Shown piece after piece: positions 58,220 through 64,000 of a stretch of 64,000 bases of DNA. Origin of the DNA: an uncultured Phycisphaerales bacterium (lineage in GTDB: Bacteria; Planctomycetota; Phycisphaerae; Sedimentisphaerales; Anaerobacaceae); contig CALEZT010000082.1 in the NCBI GenBank assembly GCA_937927975.1, forward strand, positions 1 through 64,000. Direction: 5' to 3'. The position numbers and the translations under genes are program-made. The notes below the pieces were generated by a model that saw nothing but the letters and a program-made list of their open reading frames with translations, made no database searches and was not told the origin of the DNA. Numbering within the stretch: the stretch's first letter is position 1; every line of letters begins with the position of its first letter.

Positions 58220-59887
58220 ATGAAAACGACACAGCGGAAAGGGCGACAGGACATGGCATTCGAGCTTGAAGCTTTCGATGGGCGGACGGGGGACCCCAAA
58301 CGCGGCACATCGCGTCCGGGAACTCTCGACGCGGACTACCTCGACTGGCTGGTGGACGTGCACGCCGCGAGTATCCAGCAGCACTTCTCGCGACTGTGGG
58401 ACTACTACGCCAACCCGATGTCCGACGCCTGCGGCGCCGCCGCGGCCGATCGCAAAGTCAGCGAGTCGGGACGCTGCTACATCCAGGCGCAGGAGGTCGG
58501 TCTGCCCTCGCGGATCACCGGCCTGGCCCGCTCGCCCCACGGCGGCGCATTCGGCGCCCAGCCCGTGCGGGACATCCAGCGCAAGGAAGTCGTGATCGAG
58601 AACGACATCGCCTGGCGCGTGAACGCCGCAGCGGACTTTCTGTTCGGTAAACCGGTCACTCTGATCTCCCGGGCCTCCGACGACCGCAAGCGCAAAGACA
58701 TCGAAGCGATCCTCAAGGCGCTGTTCGCGGCCAATGGCGGTCCCGGCTTCTTCCAGGACATGGCAGTGCTCGGAAGCGTCTACGGGTTCGTCGATTGCCT
58801 CATCCGAGCGCCCCAGACGCAAGATGCGTTTGGGAATCCGCGGTCTCGGCAACCCCTCCCCGAGACCTCTTCCCTCGCTTGCCCTCCACCTCCCTCCCAG
58901 GGTCCCCGGCCCAGCGACACAACCGGGGACCCACTCTCCCCTGTGCTGCAATGGGCACAAGCGATCGATCTGGAACTGATCGAGGCGCCCCGAGCGCTGC
59001 CTGTCCTGGACGAAGACGACTATCGAACCATCCGACTGTACGTGCAGCACTTCCACCAGAAGACCAACACGATCAGCGGCAAGGGCTCGTTCCTCGCGCG
59101 CATCCTCGGCGCCGCAGGCTGTCGAAGCGACACCCGACAGGTCGTCGCGGTGACGGAGATCACGTCGCCCGACTACTGGCAGCGGTACGAGGACAAGGAA
59201 CTCGTCGCGGAAGGCCCGCTGCCCTGGGGTTTCCTGCCGATCGTGCACATCCAGAACGTCGCGCAGCCCTACTACTACGAGGGCGTCAGCGACGTCGAGC
59301 CGCTGATCCCGCTGCAGGACGAGCTCAACACGCGTCTGAGCGATCGGGCCAGCCGAATCACGTTCCAGTCGTTCAAGATGTACCTGGGCAAAGGCATCGA
59401 GGGCTTCGAGAACAAGCCCGTCGCGCCGGGCCGGATGTGGTGCACCGACAATCCCGACGCCTCCATCCAGGAGTTCGGCGGCGACCTCGCGGCCCCCAGC
59501 GAGCACGCGCACATTGCGGAGATCCGTGAAGCGATGGACAAAGCCAGCGGCGTGACGCCTGTCGTCGCAGGCATCCTCCAGGACCGACTGGGCAATCTCA
59601 CCAGCGCCGTGGCGCTGCGTCTGACGTTCATGGGCATGCTCAGCCGGAACGAACGAAAGCGCCACACCTACGGCGAGGGAATCCGCAAGATCTGCCGGAT
59701 GGTCCTGAGCATGCTCGACACCGCGGGCGTCTACTCCACCAGCGAATCGGATCGGGACGTCGAGATCGCGTTTGCCAGCCCTCTGCCGGAGAACCTCATG
59801 GAGAAGCTCCAGGAAGCGCAGATCAAACGCGACCTGGGCGTCCCCCAGGACCAGATCCTCAAGGAGTTGGGCTACGAAACGAAGTGA
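58220..59887 (+). CDS. Phage portal protein
   Basis: A 555-residue portal protein of the SPP1-like/Portal_6 type: it forms the ring through which DNA enters the capsid. Typical features are the N-terminal region before DIAWRVNAAADFLFGKPVTLISR, the core HIQNVAQPYYYEGVSDVEPLIPLQDELNTRLSDRASRITF and the stem/crown helices (SEHAHIAEIREAMDKASGVTPVV, LTSAVALRLTFMGML). A Pro/Ser-rich stretch at about 205-240 looks like an insertion. ATG 58220 or 58253 may be the start. It opens the structural operon. Confidence 0.92.
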   Translation: MKTTQRKGRQDMAFELEAFDGRTGDPKRGTSRPGTLDADYLDWLVDVHAASIQQHFSRLWDYYANPMSDACGAAAADRKVSESGRCYIQAQEVGLPSRITGLARSPHGGAFGAQPVRDIQRKEVVIENDIAWRVNAAADFLFGKPVTLISRASDDRKRKDIEAILKALFAANGGPGFFQDMAVLGSVYGFVDCLIRAPQTQDAFGNPRSRQPLPETSSLACPPPPSQGPRPSDTTGDPLSPVLQWAQAIDLELIEAPRALPVLDEDDYRTIRLYVQHFHQKTNTISGKGSFLARILGAAGCRSDTRQVVAVTEITSPDYWQRYEDKELVAEGPLPWGFLPIVHIQNVAQPYYYEGVSDVEPLIPLQDELNTRLSDRASRITFQSFKMYLGKGIEGFENKPVAPGRMWCTDNPDASIQEFGGDLAAPSEHAHIAEIREAMDKASGVTPVVAGILQDRLGNLTSAVALRLTFMGMLSRNERKRHTYGEGIRKICRMVLSMLDTAGVYSTSESDRDVEIAFASPLPENLMEKLQEAQIKRDLGVPQDQILKELGYETK

Positions 59888-59921
59888 CGATGGCTGACCG
59901 GAGACCCGCGGGGGCCTCTCT

Positions 59922-59955
59922 TCCATCATCCATCACCAATCATCCATCATCAATG
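59922..59955. repeat. Simple-sequence tract between portal and scaffold genes
   Basis: Degenerate TCCATCATCCATCACCAATC-type repeats, 16 bases before the scaffold start. Same family as the tract inside the terminase gene. Confidence 0.7.
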
Positions 59956-59970
59956 AAATACGGAGTCAGT

Positions 59971-60387
59971 ATGAGCGACAACGACGGGACCAACACGGAG
60001 AACCTGGCCGAGCAACTGGCCCAGGCGAACGAGCGGATCGCACAGATGTCCGAGGAACTCAGCGGCCTTGCGATCGAGCAGAAGCTCACGCACAAGCTGG
60101 CAGGGGTCGGAGCGATCGACCTCGAAGCGGCGCTCCTGCTGGCGCGAGCGAGGATCGAAGGCCGGACCGAAGCGGATATCGACGAGTGCGTGACCCGCCT
60201 AAGAAAGGAGAAGGCATACCTCTTCGGGGGATCGAACCCAGTGGTGATGCCCCGAAAGACCGCAAGCGCCAAGGACCGCGTCACACGCAACCAGGCGGTG
60301 CTCGAACAGGCCGCCAGGCGAGCCGCCAGGACCGGCAGCCGCGTGGACCTCCAGCGGTATCTGATGCTGCGAAGAAGCATGATGTGA
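59971..60387 (+). CDS. Probable phage scaffold or head protein
   Basis: A 138-residue helical, charged protein with coiled-coil character in its first half (AEQLAQANERIAQMSEELSGLAIEQKLTHKLA). It lies between the portal and capsid genes, where phages carry a scaffold or protease; no protease motif is visible, so scaffold is the better guess. ATG 59971 follows CGGAGTCAG; an upstream in-frame start at 59884 overlaps the portal end and translates the repeat tract. Confidence 0.72.
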   Translation: MSDNDGTNTENLAEQLAQANERIAQMSEELSGLAIEQKLTHKLAGVGAIDLEAALLLARARIEGRTEADIDECVTRLRKEKAYLFGGSNPVVMPRKTASAKDRVTRNQAVLEQAARRAARTGSRVDLQRYLMLRRSMM

Positions 60388-60457
60388 CGGACGTTGGGTC
60401 TATCCGACTTCCGGCTTCACACTTCAAACTTCACACTTTTTTCAAGGAGACACAAGC

Positions 60458-61612
60458 ATGGCATTCACCGGAAAAGCGACGTACAGCGCAGGGATCGCTC
60501 TGCCCGAGCTGGCTGAGGACGTGGCGGACCTCATCGGTCTCATCACGCCCGCCGAGACGCCTCTGCTCGACGCGCTGGGCGACCCGCTGCGCGAGGCGAC
60601 CAGCACGCACCACGAGTGGCTGGAGGACGAGCTGCTGCCTAACAAGGACGCGGTCAATGACTCGACGTGGACCAACCCCGCCTCCGACACAACGTTCGAC
60701 GTGGACCATGGAGGCCGCTTCCGCACAGGCGATCAGATCCAGGTCGAAGGCAGCGAGGAGCTGATGCTCGTCGCATCGGTCGCCGGCAACACGATCACCG
60801 TGCAGCGAGGGTACGCGAACACGACGCCCGAAAACCTCGCCAACAACCAGGTCATCAACATCCTGGGCAACGCGGCCCTCGAGGGCGACACCCGGCCCAA
60901 CGCACGATTCACCAACCGCGTCCGCTGCGGCAACTACACGCAGATCTTCACCTCTGCGGTCGAGGTCAGCGGCAGCGACATGGCCGCCAGCCAGCTCGGC
61001 CTGGCCAACGAAATGGACTATGCAAAGCAGGTCCGCCTGCGCGAGATGGTCCGCGATCTGGAGAATACCGTCCTCAACGGCGGCAAACCCGTCGCCGATC
61101 CGCAGGGCAGCGGCGCCGTCCGACGAACGATGAAGGGCATCCTGCAGCACCTGGCCACCAACGTCTTCCGCGCCGGCGACAGCGGTTTTCCCTCCGGCGC
61201 CGACCTCGACGAAGCCAAGGTCAACTACGTCCTGCGGAAGATCTGGGAGAACAGCAGCGGCAACGTGGACCTGATCGTCGTCGGCGGCTTCCAGAAGCGA
61301 AAGATCAACGCCTTCTGCTCCGACAGTCGCAGCTACGGCGCGGACGACACGACGTTCACCGACATGGTGAGCCTGTACGAAAGCGATTTCGGCGTCTGTC
61401 GGATCGTGACGACCCGGCACATCCCGCAGGACGCGGTCCTGTTCCTGGACTCGTCCCGCGTCAGCGTGCTGCCGCTGACCGGTCGGAGCTTCCACTTCAA
61501 GCCGCTGGCCAGCTCCGGCGACTACGAGTGCGGCGAGCTGATCGGCGAGTACACCCTGGAGTTCAAGAACGAGGCCGCCCACGGCCTGATCCGCGACCTG
61601 ACCGCGAGTTGA
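60458..61612 (+). CDS. Phage major capsid protein (SU10/DUF5309-like)
   Basis: A 384-residue capsid protein. The N-terminus (LAEDVADLIGLITPAETPLLDALGD) and internal DVDHGGRFRTGDQIQVEGSEELMLVASVAG, LVNNQVINILG-type segments and a C-terminal VLPLTGRSFHFKPLASSGDYECGELIGEYTLEFKN match the SU10-type HK97-fold major capsid family. Start ATG 60458 follows AAGGAG. A terminator follows the gene, as often for the most abundant phage protein, then a REP-like pair before the next head gene. Confidence 0.9.
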   Translation: MAFTGKATYSAGIALPELAEDVADLIGLITPAETPLLDALGDPLREATSTHHEWLEDELLPNKDAVNDSTWTNPASDTTFDVDHGGRFRTGDQIQVEGSEELMLVASVAGNTITVQRGYANTTPENLANNQVINILGNAALEGDTRPNARFTNRVRCGNYTQIFTSAVEVSGSDMAASQLGLANEMDYAKQVRLREMVRDLENTVLNGGKPVADPQGSGAVRRTMKGILQHLATNVFRAGDSGFPSGADLDEAKVNYVLRKIWENSSGNVDLIVVGGFQKRKINAFCSDSRSYGADDTTFTDMVSLYESDFGVCRIVTTRHIPQDAVLFLDSSRVSVLPLTGRSFHFKPLASSGDYECGELIGEYTLEFKNEAAHGLIRDLTAS

Positions 61613-61622
61613 CGACGACAAC

Positions 61623-61660
61623 GCCCCGGCGGTCGTCGTCCCCCCGTCGGGGCGTTTCTT
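61623..61660 (+). terminator. Terminator after the capsid gene
   Basis: GCCCCG pairs with CGGGGC (61648-61653) across a 19-base loop with further pairing (CGG/CCG), followed by GTTTCTT. Confidence 0.65.
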
Positions 61661-61770
61661 GTCATGCTGAACGAAGTGAAGCATCTGGCCTGCGGATAGG
61701 AAACTGGCATCGCATTCCCAGCCGCATTCCACTCCCAGGCCAGATCCTTCGCTCTCGCTCAGGATGACGG
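61661..61770. repeat. REP-like inverted repeat pair inside the phage operon
   Basis: Left unit (GTCATGCTGAACGAAGTG, GCATCTGGCC) and right unit (GGCCAGATCC, CTCGCTCAGGATGAC) belong to the family around the GIY-YIG gene. It lies between the capsid gene and the next head gene. Confidence 0.78.
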
Positions 61771-61801
61771 AATCGAACCATTGGCATGAGGATGAACGAA
61801 C

Positions 61802-62458
61802 ATGGCACAGTTCTCGAATGATGTGGATGTTTTGAAATACGAGCCCGCGCTGTTTGGCGAGTTGCATCTGCCGTCGCAGGTGCAGACCAGCGGAAACGGC
61901 GCGGTTCTGAACGGGACCACTCTGGCCGCGCCCCAGGCGGACTTCATCAAGTCAAGCGTCGAAGCCGGCGGCGTCGTGCACTTGAGATCCGCGGACGGAT
62001 CGCTCGACGGCGCCTACGAGATCGTCTCGGTCGATTCCGCGACGCAACTGACGGTCTCCGTCGTGAGGGCCGATCCGACGAGCCCGCCGGTCGCTCCTCC
62101 CGTCGGAGGCGAAGTCTCCTATCGAATCAGCACGCTGGGTCCCCAGGCTGTCGATGCGGCTCTCCAACTGACGCAGCTTTTCGGCATCCGCCCCGGCGAC
62201 CCCTCCAGCTCGATCTGGCCCAACGACCTCATTGAGATCGAAGGCCTTCGCAGGGCCTCGACGCTCCTGGTGATCGCCAACATCTACACAACGTGGGCGG
62301 GACAAGGCCCAGGCAAGTGCTTCACAGACAAGAGCCGGCACTATCAGCAGCTCTTCGAAAAGGCCCGGCAGCGGTGCCGTGTGAGCGTCGATCTTGGCTC
62401 CGATGGCATCGCCGACCGCCATCGCGTCGGCGGCGTGGTCCGGCTCGTACGCGATTGA
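61802..62458 (+). CDS. Phage head-tail connector-like protein
   Basis: A 218-residue protein directly after the capsid gene in the morphogenesis order. N-terminal half beta-rich (VVHLRSADGSLDGAYEIVSVDSATQLTVSVV); C-terminal half helical (PNDLIEIEGLRRASTLLVIANIYTTWAGQG, DKSRHYQQLFEKARQRCRV), the latter like head-completion or gp6-type connector helices. No clear family. ATG 61802. A stop-start gap of 28 bases separates it from the next gene. Confidence 0.7.
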   Translation: MAQFSNDVDVLKYEPALFGELHLPSQVQTSGNGAVLNGTTLAAPQADFIKSSVEAGGVVHLRSADGSLDGAYEIVSVDSATQLTVSVVRADPTSPPVAPPVGGEVSYRISTLGPQAVDAALQLTQLFGIRPGDPSSSIWPNDLIEIEGLRRASTLLVIANIYTTWAGQGPGKCFTDKSRHYQQLFEKARQRCRVSVDLGSDGIADRHRVGGVVRLVRD

Positions 62459-62486
62459 GGCCCCCTCGCAGAAGAAAGGATCAGTC

Positions 62487-62879
62487 ATGAGCGTGACACT
62501 CGACGGACAAGCGATCTTCGATGAGCAAGGACTGACTCTCTCGGTGGATAGCCCGAGCAGATCCTCGATCGAGCGGGCGGTCGCCGGATTGGATGGCCTG
62601 CTGAGCATCGACCTGGGGACCCGCGCCCGACAGATCCGACAGACCGGGACTCTCCGCGCCGCCGGTCGGGCGGCGATGCGAAGTCGCATCCAGGCCATCG
62701 CGCAGTTCATCGACGGACGCGAACACACCCTCGTCGCGGCCGACGGCCAGGCGTTTGGCAGACTCCGCATGGACAGCTTCAAGAAGCTCACGGAATACCC
62801 CGCTGGCCCCGGCGTCGTCGCGGAGTACGAAATCACCTACACACAATTGGGAGGCCACAGCAATGCGGCTTCATCGTGA
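62487..62879 (+). CDS. Phage structural protein of unknown role
   Basis: A 130-residue protein with beta-alpha-beta pattern (SIERAVAGLDGLLSIDLGTRARQIRQTGTLRA, FIDGREHTLVAADGQAFGRLRMDSF) and an end EYEITYTQLGG. Small proteins of this position are often tail-completion or baseplate parts. ATG 62487 follows AAAGGA. Its end overlaps the next start by 17 bases, so the two are coupled. Confidence 0.68.
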   Translation: MSVTLDGQAIFDEQGLTLSVDSPSRSSIERAVAGLDGLLSIDLGTRARQIRQTGTLRAAGRAAMRSRIQAIAQFIDGREHTLVAADGQAFGRLRMDSFKKLTEYPAGPGVVAEYEITYTQLGGHSNAASS

Positions 62880-63642
62880 CGGAATCAAAGGCGTCTTCGC
62901 GGTTCCTCTGCCTGAGGCGATTGCCGCCGACGGGTGCGGGACCGCTGTGAGCGGCGCGGTGCTGGTGACCTGGCGTTCGTCGCACGAGGGCATGCTCCAC
63001 CAGGTGTACCTCAACGGCCGCTTCGCGGGAGCGACCCTCGACGTCGACCAGCGGCAACTGGTGGTGCAGCCGCCTTCATCGTTTCTCGCGGCGGTGCGCG
63101 TCGAGGTGGCGGCGGTCCGACCGCAGGACGCCCATCTCAATCTCGGCAGCGAACTCGACCCGCCTTCCGCGACCGGTCGCGTCCGACTGGTCCTTCTGCA
63201 AAGCCAGACCCTGCCTCCCAGGGCGCGCTTCAACGTATACTCCGACTACGGCGCAGGAACGATCGACTACGCCGCGCCGCTGAACGCGTCCCCGATTCCC
63301 GTCTGGCCGTGTCCCCAGGACAAGGCAGGCTTCGGAATGGCCGCCTTCGGCGCGAGCGACTTCGGATACGACTCCCCGGCCTGCGTCGGATTCGGCAGGG
63401 GGCGCTTCGCAGAGGGACCGTTCGGCATGGACGCCGGCGCGATCGAGTGGATCAGCCCGCTGTTGCCGCTGGGGCGGTATCGCTTCGGCGTCAAGACGCT
63501 CGACGCATCAGGCAACGAAGGCCCCGCCTGCGAGAGCTCGCCTATCGCGGTCGTTCCTTTGCCCAAACCTGCGGCGGCGCTGCACGTCGCATCGTTCGAC
63601 CCACAGACCCATCAACTCACCCTTCACATTGGCGACTCGTGA
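62863..63642 (+). CDS. Phage tail/baseplate-like protein
   Basis: A 259-residue protein. The N-terminal half resembles a fibronectin-type or similar beta-sandwich (VLVTWRSSHEGMLHQVYLNGRFAGATL); the C-terminal half shows aromatic, Gly-rich strands (GFGMAAFGASDFGYDSPACVGFGRGRFAEGPFG) and ends with a second sandwich (YRFGVKTLDASGNEGPACES). The role is inferred from position after the connector genes. ATG 62863 follows GGGAGG and overlaps the previous gene by 17 bases. Confidence 0.68.
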   Translation: MRLHRDGIKGVFAVPLPEAIAADGCGTAVSGAVLVTWRSSHEGMLHQVYLNGRFAGATLDVDQRQLVVQPPSSFLAAVRVEVAAVRPQDAHLNLGSELDPPSATGRVRLVLLQSQTLPPRARFNVYSDYGAGTIDYAAPLNASPIPVWPCPQDKAGFGMAAFGASDFGYDSPACVGFGRGRFAEGPFGMDAGAIEWISPLLPLGRYRFGVKTLDASGNEGPACESSPIAVVPLPKPAAALHVASFDPQTHQLTLHIGDS

Positions 63643-63655
63643 CAAGGAGACCATC

Positions 63656-64000
63656 ATGGCCGAGGCTTATCCATCGGACAGCGAACTACTGAACCTTCAA
63701 TCGGACCCCGAGACCGGTGTCGAATACATCCCGACCGGCGCCGCGCCCTATTACCTGCATTTCCGCAAGCTGCTGCACCGGCTCCTGCTGGCCGCGCGCC
63801 GCGCGAACGACCTGCGAGTCTACGACGAGGGAGGACTCGATATCGGCGTCAAGCCCGGCAAGTTCTGGCTGAACGCCGACCTCGTGACCTTCGCCGGCTC
63901 GACCGGCAACGCCCTGGCCGACGACAAGGACGCGATCTACGTCTATCTCGACAGGCAGGGCAACTTCGTCACGAACGAATACGCCGGATTTCCGAGCATG
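63656..64000 (+). CDS. Phage tail or fibre protein, partial at window end
   Basis: A frame starting at ATG 63656 with AAGGAG before it stays open to the window end (115 codons). It reads MAEAYPSDSELLNLQSD, then YYLHFRKLLHRLLLAARRANDLRVYDEGGLDIGVKPGKFWL with DKDAIYVYLDRQGNFVTNEYAGFP. The N-terminal helices and the strand-rich part that follows resemble the attachment part of tail or fibre proteins, but the identity is uncertain. Confidence 0.7.
   Translation, partial: MAEAYPSDSELLNLQSDPETGVEYIPTGAAPYYLHFRKLLHRLLLAARRANDLRVYDEGGLDIGVKPGKFWLNADLVTFAGSTGNALADDKDAIYVYLDRQGNFVTNEYAGFPSM

Overview
The window is GC-rich, densely coded DNA from a bacterium most consistent with the Planctomycetota, probably a Phycisphaerae-like lineage. 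This is inferred from gene content, not from a marker gene. The signs are: many ECF sigma factor genes each followed by a single-pass membrane anti-sigma protein with a large outer domain; four secreted proteins ending in a PEP-CTERM-like tail (VPxPGA, hydrophobic stretch, RRR); a pseudopilin of the DUF1559 type; secreted esterases; and formylglycine-generating-enzyme-like (FGE-like) secreted proteins. No rRNA, tRNA or CRISPR array was seen.

Layout. 1-1000: partial gene and a MazEF-like toxin-antitoxin pair. 1.1-24 kb: a regulatory and exported-protein region with five ECF sigma/anti-sigma modules (3900-4526, 6454-6951, 8609-9148, 12264-12785, 23033-23611), an esterase, a GIY-YIG nuclease set in REP-like repeats, RNase H, a cupredoxin-PQQ dehydrogenase-CHRD fusion, a PadR regulator with a perfect palindromic operator and a membrane-protein partner, and a four-gene operon in which the fifth sigma factor leads a discoidin-bearing anti-sigma protein and two FGE-like proteins. 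24-34 kb: a truncated phage-type primase riddled with palindromic repeats, a large esterase, nadE, rpiB, a secreted FAD oxidoreductase, a GxxExxY protein flanked by inverted repeats, and a secreted alpha/alpha-barrel-like protein.

34-64 kb: phage genes mixed with host genes. Replication-type genes (34171-35660), terminase large subunit (38476-40005) and an HTH-ABC ATPase-GNAT-ParB cassette (44350-46845) lie on the minus strand. A portal-to-tail morphogenesis operon (58220 to the window end) lies on the plus strand. Between them sit PEP-CTERM genes, an XRE/ImmA peptidase-PIN operon, small membrane and zinc-ribbon proteins, a response regulator, a subtilisin, a ribokinase-type kinase, a pseudopilin and a methyltransferase. 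Terminase and portal, normally neighbours, are 18 kb apart and divergent; inverting the segment between them would rejoin them.

How it works together. The first third looks like extracytoplasmic sensing: membrane anti-sigma proteins control promoters, two or three of which share a motif upstream of the sigma genes. The PEP-CTERM genes share a housekeeping-type promoter (TTGACA-N17-TAnnnT). Several inverted-repeat families are scattered between genes; two of them bracket a small nuclease-family gene, and one has supplied signal-peptide-like N-termini to two neighbouring exported proteins. The most novel candidates are the HTH-ABC-GNAT-ParB cassette, the 160-bp equally spaced box element found before both the primase and the portal genes, and the two nuclease-repeat pairs.
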